Position numbers and translations under genes: made by a program. A DNA stretch of 22,868 nucleotides from Pleurotus ostreatus/Saccharomyces cerevisiae fusant (Eukaryota; Opisthokonta): NCBI GenBank assembly GCA_024196135.1, contig JAMQCK010000442.1, positions 1 to 22,868 on the forward strand, given 5' to 3'. Under the pieces are notes generated by a model. That model was not told where the DNA came from. It saw only the letters and a list, made by a program, of their open reading frames with translations, and ran no database searches. This document shows, in pieces, positions 8,920-18,464 of this stretch (position 1 is the first letter of the stretch; each line of letters begins with the position of its first letter).

Positions 8920-10626
8920 ATGAGCCGCGCCCCCTCCCCCACACGCCCCGCCAGCGACGACGATGACGCTCGTGATGCCCAGGCCGGACCGCGAGACGTC
9001 CCCGCCGCCCCCGATCCTCGCGGAGACGCGCGAGACGCGCACCACACGGGTGCGCTCCCACCTCCCCCCCGCGCCCACTAACATAACGTCTGCTAGAGGC
9101 CGAACCCAACGCCGCGCTCATCGCCCAGACCCTCAACGCGGACGGCACCCCGAAGCGCCCCATGAACGCGTTCATGATCTTCGCCCGCCGCCGCCGGCCC
9201 CAGCTCTCCGCCGCGAACCAGAGCATGCGCACGGGCGAGATCAGCAAAATACTCTCCAAGGAGTGGACGCAGATGCCGCTCGTGGGTCCCCCGCGCCACC
9301 GTCCCCCCACACCCTCCACTAACTCTCACCCTCCCCCAGTCCGAGAAACAATTCTACCTCGACCAGGCGAAGCACCTGAAGGACAACTTTAACTCCAAGT
9401 ACCCCGAGTACGTCTACCGCCGCAAGCCCAACAACAGCGCGCGCCGCCGCCGGCGCGCGGACGGCAGCGGCGGCTCACCAGAGGCAGACGAGCACGAGCA
9501 CGGCGCGCACGGCCCCGCGGACGACGGCGCCGGCGACACCCCGCCCGCGCGCGCCGCCACATATCCCTACCCGGACACGGGCGTGCGCAGGGAGGCGGAC
9601 TACTTCCCGGACCGCCTCAGCGACTTCACGCTCCACCGCCCGGGCTCGCTGCAGCAGCACCACCAGGGCCACGGGTACATGGGCGGCTGGGCGGGGCGGC
9701 GGCCGCAGAGCTACTCGCCGTCCTCGTCCTCGCACGGCTCGTGGCTGACGGGGAGCAGCGCGTCGCCGGCGCCGCTGGCGGGCGACGATCCGTATGCGTT
9801 CTCGAGCTTTGGTGGCTATGGAGGGCAGGGGCAGGGCTCGGTGTCCGGGTCGTCGGGCTTGTCGGGGTCCTCTGGCTTGTCGGGGTCCTCTGGGCTTTCT
9901 GGCTCGTCAGGACTCCCAAGCTCGACGGCCTCTGGCCTCTCCAGCTCACCCTCCGGCCTCTCCAGCTCCTCAGGCGTCCCCGCACCCTCGCTCTTCGGCC
10001 TCGACGGGCGTGGGAGCGGCTTTGGTGGCGGGCGCGCGTTCCTCCCACCTGTGTCGAGTGACTATGGGTCGCGAGGGTCCGACTACGCGTCTCGAGGGTC
10101 CGACTACGCGTCCCGAGGCTCGGATTTCGCCGGCCGCGCCTCGGAGCTGGGCGGCGGAAGAGGGTCGGAATACGGCAGGTCGGAGTTCAGCCGCGAGTTC
10201 GGGAGCAACAGAGCCAATGACTTTGCCAGCAACAGAGCGAGCGACTTTGGCGGCGGCAGCAGCACGGGCAGCAGCGACTATGCCGGCGGGCGAGGCGACT
10301 ACCCCACCCCGCGCGCGGAATACACGGCGCGCGCGGAATACGACGCCAGGCAGTCCCGCTCGGCGGAGGTCGCTGAGCGCGCGCGCGAATTCGCTGTGCG
10401 GGCGAGCGACCTGCCTGCGCTCTCGGCGTCGCGATCGACGGAGTTCCCGCGCGGGCCTGACTTCTCGTCGTCCGCGTCCTCCGCGCGGAGCGACTCCCTC
10501 TTCGGCTCAGGGCGCGTGGGGCTGCCGCCGCTGCCCAGGCTGGGCGGGTACGCAGGGAGCGGCGGGAGCGCGTCGCCGCACAACCCGTCCGCGCCGGATT
10601 TGCTGTGGCCGAAGCGCGAGCAATGA
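8920..10626 (+). CDS. HMG-box DNA-binding protein, probable transcription factor
   Basis: Three exons: 8920-9049, 9097-9281 and 9340-10626, giving 533 aa. The introns are 47 and 58 nt, with branch-like CTAAC in both. The HMG box spans about residues 62-130. It starts KRPMNAFMIFARRRRP, has the basic and aromatic pattern of the sequence-specific MATA/SOX-like class, and ends in the basic tail YVYRRKPNNSARRRRR. The second intron splits the box. The rest, over 350 residues, is low in complexity: Ser/Gly/Pro rich with an SGSSGL repeat, then a long acidic-aromatic/arginine repeat region. It should act in the nucleus. Basidiomycete HMG-box regulators of this layout include Pcc1 and Prf1-type proteins, but I cannot assign an orthologue. 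The start is uncertain: ATG 8963 with acceptor 9098 also keeps frame and has a better Kozak context (518 aa). I prefer 8920 because it uses the first AG after the branch site. Confidence 0.88.
9844..9915 (+). repeat. 18-bp coding repeat (SGSSGL) in the HMG-box protein
   Basis: Four units encode SGSSGL in register, followed by looser Ser/Pro/Gly variants to about 10000. The DNA units differ at synonymous third positions (for example TCGTCGGGCTTG versus TCCTCTGGCTTG). The protein repeat is therefore better conserved than the DNA, which suggests mild selection on the peptide. Confidence 0.85.
10057..10464 (+). repeat. Acidic-aromatic/arginine repeat domain in the HMG-box protein
   Basis: About 136 residues contain roughly sixteen Asp/Glu-Tyr/Phe dipeptides, mostly preceded by Ser, Ala, Arg or Asn and spaced about 4-12 residues apart, with arginines between them. 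The clearest tandem part is GSDYASR repeated from 10057 to about 10130; later units drift (SEFSREF, RANDFASN, RASDF, RAEYTA). It is predicted to be disordered. Confidence 0.8.
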
Positions 10627-10700
10627 GGGGTGATGGACGCCGTCTAGCTCTGGTCAGCGATGACGGGAAGCTCGATGCTGTCTTCATCGCCCGCTCTCCG

Positions 10701-10778
10701 GCCTTCGCCAACGCCGACACCTTGTCGCTCGCCAACGCCTCAGCCTTCGCCGATGCCCCAGCCTTCGCCAATGCCGCA
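10701..10778. repeat. 18-bp tandem repeat just past the HMG-box stop codon
   Basis: Units GCCTTCGCCAACGCCGAC (10701-10718), GCCTTCGCCGATGCCCCA (10743-10760) and GCCTTCGCCAATGCCGCA (10761-10778), with a diverged copy between them near 10727-10742. It probably lies in the 3' untranslated region. In the +10605 frame the units read AFANA-like peptides. Confidence 0.85.
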
Positions 10779-10949
10779 GCCAACAATCAACAAATAAACC
10801 AACCAATCGCCGCCGCCGCAATCTAATTCTACCGCGCATGTACATACTATCTCTCCTCCTCCTTTTCCCTCGGGTTTTTTCTTGGTGTGGACACGGACGG
10901 TCTCTGGGCTCGGATGGACGCTCGCTGTTTTCATATATTCACGCTGCTC

Positions 10950-11063
10950 ATGCGTGTCGTTTTCCCCCATGCGTGTCGTTTTCCCCCATGCGTGTCGTTT
11001 TCCTCGATGCGTGTCGTTTTCCCCCATGCGCGTCGTTTTGCCCCATGCGTGTTGTCTCCAACA
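10950..11063. repeat. 19-bp tandem repeat, six copies in perfect register
   Basis: Unit ATGCGTGTCGTTTTCCCCC starts at 10950, 10969, 10988, 11007, 11026 and 11045, with no indels. Copies 4 to 6 carry a few substitutions and the last decays into flanking sequence. It sits about 320 bp after the HMG-box stop, so it may lie in the 3' untranslated region or just beyond. Confidence 0.97.
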
Positions 11064-11446
11064 GATATTTTCCTCCTCGTACTCTACCCTTGCGTCTTGT
11101 CTCGCCGCCCGCGCCTGCTGTCCCCGACTCGTCGCCCGTCCTCGACTCGTCATACCGGCCTGTCGAATAGTAACCGTCGGTAGGCGTCCAGCAGTCGTAC
11201 GGTCGGGCGCGCGTGCCGGCTCCGGTGCTCGCATTCCAACTCCAGTGCTTTGTCGGCTCTGCCTACGCCGTAAATCTTTCCCTGCTCCGCTACGTATTAT
11301 CTATTACCGCGCGTCGTGTTTGTGCTTGCTGATCGTCCTGTATAGTAGAGCTATCTATCGTGCTTGTGTTTATAACAACTAGTGTCCATCGATGTGGTGA
11401 AACGTCCGCTTTCGACGAGGCAACGGATTCGATCGAGGAGTAGGAG

Positions 11447-11538
11447 GGAATGACATTTCGGGGTAGACGCAAATTTCGATTTGGGTGCAGCAGGAAGTGA
11501 CATTTCGGGACAGCAGGAAATGACATCTCGACTCGGCA
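11447..11538. repeat. 23-bp tandem repeat, 4 degenerate copies
   Basis: Copies at 11447, 11470, 11493 and 11516 keep an exact 23-bp spacing. The best-conserved pair shares GGAARTGACATYTCG and a CGGCA/CAGCA end; the second copy is strongly diverged. Confidence 0.75.
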
Positions 11539-12755
11539 ACAGAGCAGTATCGATGCAGCGACAGTTGCAATTTCGGCGGTGCAACAAATTCGATCTCGAC
11601 ACCAATCCCAACGCCGGAACAAATGCCGTTTGTTGAAGACGGCCGCGATCAGGTGCGAGGTATGGTATGATTTTTTTCTCGTCCTTCCCAGCCTCGTCGG
11701 CCTCGCTTCCCGAGCGCCCTCGTATGCGCTCATTGGGCGCCACCCGATGGCAGAATTTCAACCGTCAGACCCAGCATGGTGCGCCGTCTTCTCTTCCCCT
11801 GCTTCCCTCCCTGGTCGCTGAACCTAAAATTCCAGCGCGGGCGTAGCACCACCCACCATCCGCACGTGGGCCCCAGTGGCCCCGCCGCGCACCCCACTCT
11901 CCCCACCCAGCGTGTGCGCGTCGTGGCCGTGGTGGGTCCCTCTCGCCCGCGCCTGCTACCTGACATCATCCCCCAGCGCAATGTGCCGAGTCTATGGGAT
12001 CTGCTACCCCGCTAGCGATCCAATTGAGCGAGATTCGCCGAGGAAGGGCATCTGGCTCGCACAACACAGCGAAGACAGCCCGCCAAGCAAGCATAGCGCG
12101 GTATAATCACGACTGAATGCGTAGGCTAATCTGCAGTCTAGCTATTGAGGTCATTAGGCAGATGTGTATACCCTGAAGTATAGCGCCTATTGACCCAAAT
12201 GCGGACAGTTTATTCAGGAGCGGGTACTATGTAATAGAATCGCGGGGGCATTGAATTCGGTGAATTATACTATGGCAGAATCCTTCAAGGGGCGTCCGCT
12301 GGCAGAATCGCTCAGATATCCTCCGCTTCGTATAGAGCTCGTCGGCCGTGGCGCATGAATGTGGCCGTTTGCGGCTCCGCGCGAGATCAGTCGGGCTGGC
12401 CAATGGAAGCGCGGCGATTGAGCAGGCTTCCAGGACATACAGAACCTTGAGAGACGTTTTACATGCGCAGCGCGAAGAAGACATGAGAAGAAGCGCCTCG
12501 CGTGCTCTGGAAGATCGCGAGTGAAGGTTAATAGGCGAGAGAAGGCGCGTCGGCGTCAAGGCGGGTAAGACCTTGTACTAGGCTGGGGGCGACAGCGTGA
12601 GGGGAGGGGTCTCCCAGGAACGAGTGTTGCAAGGAGGTACGGCAGGCAGAGGACAGGGGCGCAGGTTCAACATTCGAGAACTATCCGTACGCCAGAAAAT
12701 CGGGACGGAGGTCAATCTGTATGACACGGGAGCGAGGGGACTGTTCCGAGCACCC

Positions 12756-12847
12756 ATTTATCGGATGCCCGCACTTGCTGATCTCGAGGATGCATGCCGA
12801 TAAATAGCCATCGGGGCTATACTTGTACGTGCCAAGCCCAAGTGCGG
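12756..12847. repeat. Cluster of nested and overlapping inverted repeats
   Basis: ATTTATCGG (12756-12764) pairs with CCGATAAAT (12797-12805), and the pairing extends through ATGC/GCAT with one bulged base. CCGCACTTG (12769-12777) pairs perfectly with CAAGTGCGG (12839-12847). A small hairpin ATAGCC/GGCTAT lies at 12804-12820. The first two pairings interleave, so they could form only alternatives or a pseudoknot. No function is known. Confidence 0.5.
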
Positions 12848-14523
12848 TCTGTGATTGTTACAGACTGAGCATGAGATGGAGGGAGACAAGGTGGAATATG
12901 CAGAGAAAATCAGGAGGACAGAGTGCGAGTCGGAGCGATCGTGCACATAAGCAACGCTGAGTCGCTGACACCGACGGACAACGTACAATGACAGGGGCCC
13001 AGAGTAGAGGCCGCGTACGACACAGATGCGTTGGAATCGCGCCAAGCGCAGGGGGAGGGATATCACCGATGGGGACCTGGCGGGCAAGTGCGAGGTGACT
13101 TCAGCGGATCTGGCCCGCGGGCTCGTGATCAGAACGGTTCGGAGTGGGTTCGAGGGCGGTTCGTATGTCGGCGTGAGTCAGACTACTGCCGGCCAATGGG
13201 AGGCGCTGGAGGATGTTGCTACCCTGGAGTGATCTGGCTTCTTTGGGGGCGCCCGCGCGCGGCGCCGCACTGCTGGTGGTGAGAGCGAGGTCAGCGATCG
13301 GGGTGCACAGACAGTCGGTGGCACAGAGAGAGAGTTCAGCGCGGAGGAGGAAGAGCGGCGCGTAGAGATCTGGCTCCCGAGCCCCGGAAGATAGTAGAAA
13401 TCGGGATGGGGCAAAGAGCTGCCATGGGGGCGCGCCGTTGACGTGCGGGCGCTGCCGTGGACGGGCTGCGAGCGGCATCAGCGCCAGTGATTCGGCTTGC
13501 CTGCCCCCCTCCTCTCCGAGGGCGGGCGAATTTTGGGGCGCTGGGTGCTGCTGGCGGGGCCTGGAACGGGTAACTTGGCGGAGGCAATGCCCCCGCGCCG
13601 CCATCTCTCGCGCGTGATGCGGCGTATGGCAACCCTCCTTCGTCGAGCGGGCGGGCCTGCGGCGAGAGCGGAATGAGACCAGAGGAAGCAGAGCGCCCAG
13701 GGCACAGGGTCGAGAGAGAAGCGTGGAAATGGGGCGCGGTCTTGCGCGGGAAGTTCTGGCTGGTTATTTCGGGGGCTGGCGATGGGGTCAGCAACATTCC
13801 CAGGCGGAGGATTCCTGTAGGGGACAGGATATGCTCCGCGGGAAGACCAGACTGGGATAGAGGGTTTGGGGGATGTCGCTGCAGGTCCCGTGGTTACTGG
13901 AGGGTGACGTGGTCGGTGCGGCTGGGCTGTGGTGAGCGGACGGGGCCGGGTCCTCGTCCGGTGATATTGGTTGCCGTTTTCGGCGGCTGGACGGTCAAAG
14001 CGCATTATAGCAAGCCCTTTTCGGGTACAAGGCGCGGCGCCCGCTTCAATGAATTGTGAAGGACTTCCATCGGGACATCACATATACTCGAGGACGTTTA
14101 TCCCGGAATATTCAGTAGCATTTCAACAACGTTGAATGGGCATTCAAATTTTGAAGCCCGGTCGCGATGCTTCCCGTCCGGCCCGGTGGAGAGTAGCGCT
14201 GGTGTTTGACTGTGATTCTGGGTATCGGGTGAACAGAATATGAAGGACTTCACATCACCAGTCTAGTCCTCTGAAGTTGGTTTCTGACCATACGATGGCG
14301 CCGAGTACATCATGGTCATCAGACATGCCCCAGAGATTTGCGAGCTTAGATAGAGGAGGAAGGGTGCTGAAGCAGGGCGAGCTTCATATCCACCATTCAT
14401 ATCTGTGGACATGATGGACAGAGCAAATTCGCCTAGCCGAAGCGTCATTTCCCTCCTCGGCATCTTCCGTTGGCAATCGCCGATATCGCACCCCTGAGAA
14501 TGTACGCCTTCGTCCTGATTGTG

Positions 14524-16138
14524 ATGAAGGACGCACTAACGGACGCCAGTATGTGGCCACTGAGCTTCTCCGAGGGCGTTTGCTAACCCACTGTCCAACA
14601 GACTTCCCTCGTACCGCCGATGGGCGTGTCTACCACCTGGGCGTCCGCCCAGGCGAGGTCGCGAACCGCATCGTAAGCATCCGCCAAGGCCGGATTGCAG
14701 TCGAAGGCCGCTTAACATTCGATAGGTCACTGTGGGCTCGCCCTCGCGCGCGCATACCTTGGCGTCGCTGTTAGATGCGACACCGAAGCCCTTTACGCTC
14801 GCTTCTGAGCGTGGCTTCCTGACCATCACCGGGCGCTACAAGGGCGTTCCAATCTCTATCATGAGCATCGGCATGGTGAGTTACCGCCCTTTGGATTTCT
14901 TATCTGGTCTCTCTACTTCATTTCCTATCCTGGACCGGACTCTGAGATTCCGGTGTAGTGACTGTCTGCGCGGTCCGTTCTCATGTTCCCTTCTAGGGTT
15001 CGCCCAACCTCGATTTCTTCGTCCGCGAGTCGCGCGAATGCGTTGTAGGCGATATGGCGATCGTGCGGTCAGTAAAATCTGTTTCCCATATCCATCTGCT
15101 AATATGTTGACCGCAGACTCGGATCCTGCGGCGGTCTCCTCGATGTCCAGCCGGGCACCGTGGTTGTACCGCGCGCGTGCGTGAGCGTGTGGCGCAACGT
15201 CGACTTCGACTTCCTCAACTGCGAGGAAGAGAATCCAAAGGACGCGTATATGATCAGCAAGCCGGTAGGGTTCCTCCCGACGCGCAGTAATTGTTATATT
15301 GACATGTTTCATAGGCTAGCGCGGACCCCGAGCTGCACGACATCGTGAGCATCTCATCTCGCCTTCCTTCCGCGCTTATAGACTTGTTGTTCGCAGGTGC
15401 AAGCGGCTCTCGAGGCGGCAAAGCCAAACGACTGGCCGGCCCCGATTCTTGGCGGCACGGTGAATGCGTCCGCAGACAGGTGAACAGATTCTCTATGGCA
15501 AACATATATTTCTCGCCATGAGCTTTCGCCATCCCAAGTCGCTTACACCCCCTCACAGCTTTTACTCCTCGCAAGGTCGCCAGACATCATTCCCAGATCA
15601 CAACTCTGGTCTCATCGAACGGCTGCTGCGCGAGGTTGAGGGACTTGCGACGCTCGAGGTACGTCACCCTCCACTCTCAATGTATCACCGCATCCAAACT
15701 AGCTCTGACGCACGTTCCTTTTCAGATGGAGACCTTCCATCTGTATCACCTCGCCCGATGCTGGGGCCGCAAGCGCACGACCGCCTCGAGCGGAGCGCCG
15801 CCGCTGGCCACCGGCCCCGTGGAGCCCAGCATCGCCGAGGGGAAGGCGGCGTCGCAGTCTACTGACAAAGACACCGGAGTCGCCGCCCGCGTCGCGGCGC
15901 CGGACACGACGATCCGGGCGGCAGGTGCCCAGATTATTTTTGCGGCGCGCCAGTCGCGCGGCTTCATTACGCCTGAGCAGGTAGGGCAAGTTGAACGGTG
16001 GGCCGGCCAAGGTGTGCTGGATGCGCTGGCCAGTGTAAATATCGAGGTGAGTCTAGCGAGTGCTTCAGAGAGCCTTTCGGATTGCTGACCGAGGGTTAGA
16101 AAATACACCCTGAACAAGACAGCGTTTGGTCACTGTAG
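14524..16138 (+). CDS. Uridine phosphorylase (PNP/UDP phosphorylase family 1)
   Basis: This enzyme splits uridine with phosphate into uracil and ribose-1-phosphate in cytosolic pyrimidine salvage. Ten exons: 14524-14548, 14602-14672, 14726-14875, 14997-15067, 15117-15264, 15315-15344, 15397-15479, 15559-15658, 15726-16046 and 16100-16138, giving 345 aa. All introns are 49-121 nt and the frame is continuous. Phosphate-site motifs are GVRPGEVANR (residues 22-31) and Arg106 in VRLGSCGG. DSFYSSQGRQ (192-201) carries the Gln-x-Arg pair (198, 200) that reads uracil in bacterial uridine phosphorylases. METF (227-230) matches the Met-Glu ribose-binding element. A Ser/Thr/Ala-rich insertion (about 244-290) follows, making it longer than bacterial enzymes. 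The last exon codes for 12 residues, KIHPEQDSVWSL. An in-frame ATG at 14500 would add eight hydrophobic residues; I chose 14524 because MKDALTDANFPRT looks like the natural N-terminus. Confidence 0.9.
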
Positions 16139-16565
16139 ATAAAGTCGAATGTAGCATTGCTGAAAAGATAACATAGACATGTATCATATGGTGCTCATAG
16201 CCGTTATTTAAATACCCTTTGCGACCCGCGAACTCGGACGCTGCGGTCCTAGAGGGTCAAGTTCAACTTTGCACGTGATGTCCCGTGATCCAGGAAAGTT
16301 CCGATGTCCTTCCCACGCCTCGCTGCCGTGACGCGGCGGAATTTCCTGACTTGTTCCTCATCCCCCGCGCCGTCGAACCAGCAATTGGTACGCCAATTGC
16401 CCTCATGTCCTACGGCGCACAGTGATACTGACGCTCTTCTTAGCATACATAGCCGGTCGATCTCCCACTCCTTGATACTCAAATCCGCACGGCGTGCGTG
16501 TCTCTGTCAAATCTCTTTCGGGATTTACCACAATCTGCCGACTACACATCTGCAAGTGCACAATC
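16139..16565. promoter_or_regulatory. Intergenic region upstream of the F-box gene
   Basis: This 427-bp spacer must hold the 3' end of the uridine phosphorylase transcript and the F-box promoter. An AT-rich TTATTTAAATA element lies at about 16204-16214 and a CACGTG E-box at 16272-16277. Both are only candidates: neither position is diagnostic in basidiomycetes. The ATG at 16566 has a good context (ATCATGG). An in-frame ATG at 16494 would add 24 residues that do not look conserved. Confidence 0.4.
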
Positions 16566-18464
16566 ATGGCTCACCCTAGGGTGGCTTCGGCAGAGACAGA
16601 GCTCTTGACAGTCACAGCGAAGCTGGACGTCCTGCATCGCCGGCAAGCGGACCTTCAACGCGTCATTGACGAGACTTTGCGCCTCAAAAGATCGATAGAC
16701 GACGAGGTGGAAGGACTGGAAGAAAGACAACATGAACTAGAGCGCGAGAAGCTCCCCATCAACTGGCTCCCGAACGAGGTCCTGGCTCGCATCTTCACGG
16801 ACGCCGCCGAATACGACCTCGCCAGCATTTCGGAGGCGCAAGACGAGGTGGCGACGCAGCGGCGGGCGCTGCCAATCGCTTTGAGCCACGTCTGCTCGCG
16901 ATGGAGGAGCGTCGCGCTGGGAACGCGCGAGCTCTGGTCTTTCATCCTCATCTTTGACGTGGCCTCCGCTTGCAGACCGCCGGACTACTCCTTGCCTAAA
17001 CCCGCTTCGGTGTTCTTGAAGCGCAGCGGGGATGCATGTCCTCTTGACGTGTGCATCATGCCGCCGCCTCGAGATCCGGGGAAAAGTACGCCGACAGAGC
17101 CTCGGGTCGCCTTGATGAACATATTCGTCAAAATCCCGTGTCTCAGGATGAGAGCGCTCGTGGTACGGTGCAGGGAGCCGTCGTTGGGAGGGGCTGCAGT
17201 TTTTGCGATGAATAACAATCCTGTTATACGGCGGACCGTTAAACACCTCGATATCTCGTTACTTAGCGACGCCGTGCCCTCCAGAGCGCTTTTCATGCCC
17301 AGAGACAGGAAGTCGGAAGACCAGGGCCCTTCCCAGATTACGAGCTTGCGCCTCCGCAGGATACCAGTGGTGACGATGCACTCGTGCTTCTTTGTTGGGC
17401 TGCGCCGACTGGAGCTCTCCTTTCCACCACCCTCTCATCGCACGCTGAGCCCGGCGCACTACTTGACGGTCTCCGGTCTCCGTATGGTTCTGAAGTACGC
17501 TTCCCATCTGGAGGAGTTAATCTTATGCGACGCGGCACCGATCTTCGACGCACAACCGGATGCTGGGAACTATCAGACTCTATCATCAACTCATCTACGT
17601 CGCCTGGAGTGGTCGTATCCGATGGGTGGCGATGTTCAGCGCTTGCTCTATCTCTTCGACTTTCCAACACTTGAAGATCTGGATATCTCGGTTGTTCGCA
17701 ACGATATCACAGCCCAGATATTGCCGCCGCAAGCAGCCCTATGGCAAGAGCCCGTCGAGTATCGCTGCCTGCGTTTTCCCATGCTGGACAGGCTCGCGCT
17801 CACATGCCTGGACGGCGCCGAGTGTTTGTTGCGTCAGTGCGATCTCACGCAGGTCAAGAGACTGGAGCTCGTCGGTGGCACTGCACGCCTCGAAAACTTC
17901 CTCCGGGACCCTCGTTTGACGCAGCTCACACATCTGCTGCTCTCCGAAGTCGATCTCGACCCGGGCGTCGCAGATCAGCTGCTCGGATATGTCCCGCAAC
18001 TTGTCTCTCTCACCCTTGAACACGTCGGCAACGTCGACCCCTTCTTCGTAGCGCTTCAGAAGACGAACGCGTCGGTGCCCGGCGCGGCCGGCGGACCCGC
18101 GACCGAACCAGCGACCAGCGTGCGGTACTGTCCGCAACTCAAGGAGATCACGCTTTGGAACTGTGCGGACGCGACAGGCTCTGCGCTTCTCAATGCTGTC
18201 CGCGTTCGAAACGTAGGGGCTGCAGCGTGGTCAGAGGCGTCGCTCGCATCGGCGCGTATAAACTCGGCGCAGTCTCCTCGACCGGCGATGCCCAACATAC
18301 GGCGAGCTGTCAGACGTCTCCCCGGAAAGTGGCAGACCACGTTGGGTGCGCAAAAGCCGTGCAAAATCGAGCGTGTCCTAGTCGAGGACTGTCCCGGGAT
18401 CGGGGAGGATGTTGTGAGTATCCTGCGAGGGTTTGGCGTCTCTTCGGCGCCAGACGATGGGTAA
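16566..18464 (+). CDS. F-box domain protein with N-terminal coiled coil
   Basis: Single-exon gene of 632 aa. Residues about 8-60 form a charged heptad-like coiled coil (ETELLTVTAKLDVLHRRQ...). It leads directly into an F-box-like motif at about 62-125: INWLPNEVLARIF, then LSHVCSRWRSVALGTRELWS. F-box domains bind Skp1 and bring substrates to an SCF ubiquitin ligase. The remaining about 500 residues contain leucine-rich strand-like segments (for example LTHLLLSEVDLD, LVSLTLEHVGN, LKEITLWNC) resembling irregular leucine-rich repeats, the likely substrate-binding part. This layout is a large, fast-evolving paralogous family in Agaricomycetes, so the substrate cannot be inferred. It lies 427 bp after the uridine phosphorylase gene on the same strand and converges with the ABCC gene. 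Confidence 0.9.
   Translation: MAHPRVASAETELLTVTAKLDVLHRRQADLQRVIDETLRLKRSIDDEVEGLEERQHELEREKLPINWLPNEVLARIFTDAAEYDLASISEAQDEVATQRRALPIALSHVCSRWRSVALGTRELWSFILIFDVASACRPPDYSLPKPASVFLKRSGDACPLDVCIMPPPRDPGKSTPTEPRVALMNIFVKIPCLRMRALVVRCREPSLGGAAVFAMNNNPVIRRTVKHLDISLLSDAVPSRALFMPRDRKSEDQGPSQITSLRLRRIPVVTMHSCFFVGLRRLELSFPPPSHRTLSPAHYLTVSGLRMVLKYASHLEELILCDAAPIFDAQPDAGNYQTLSSTHLRRLEWSYPMGGDVQRLLYLFDFPTLEDLDISVVRNDITAQILPPQAALWQEPVEYRCLRFPMLDRLALTCLDGAECLLRQCDLTQVKRLELVGGTARLENFLRDPRLTQLTHLLLSEVDLDPGVADQLLGYVPQLVSLTLEHVGNVDPFFVALQKTNASVPGAAGGPATEPATSVRYCPQLKEITLWNCADATGSALLNAVRVRNVGAAAWSEASLASARINSAQSPRPAMPNIRRAVRRLPGKWQTTLGAQKPCKIERVLVEDCPGIGEDVVSILRGFGVSSAPDDG

Larger units (their letters stand above)
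11064..14523. other. 3.4-kb gene-free intergenic stretch
   Basis: No family motif or consistent exon series was found on either strand. The longest frames (13478-14005 minus, 175 codons; 13336-13797 minus; 13673-14059 plus) overlap one another on both strands in GC-rich sequence and have biased composition without domain features. It holds a 23-bp repeat array (11447-11538), a cluster of inverted repeats (12756-12847) and, at its right end, the presumed promoter of the uridine phosphorylase gene. Confidence 0.55.

Noticed and set aside
8920..10626. HMG-box gene as part of a mating-type locus
   Set aside because: Agaricomycete mating type is set by homeodomain and pheromone/receptor genes, and none of these is visible next to it.
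12655..12690. GGTTCAACATTCGAG resembling a tRNA T-arm
   Set aside because: The pairing stems of the T arm and acceptor do not form, and no A-box is found at the right distance upstream.
13336..14059. Overlapping open frames of 128-175 codons on both strands
   Set aside because: Mutually overlapping, Pro/Arg/Ala-rich, without motifs or plausible splice structure; expected in GC-rich intergenic DNA.
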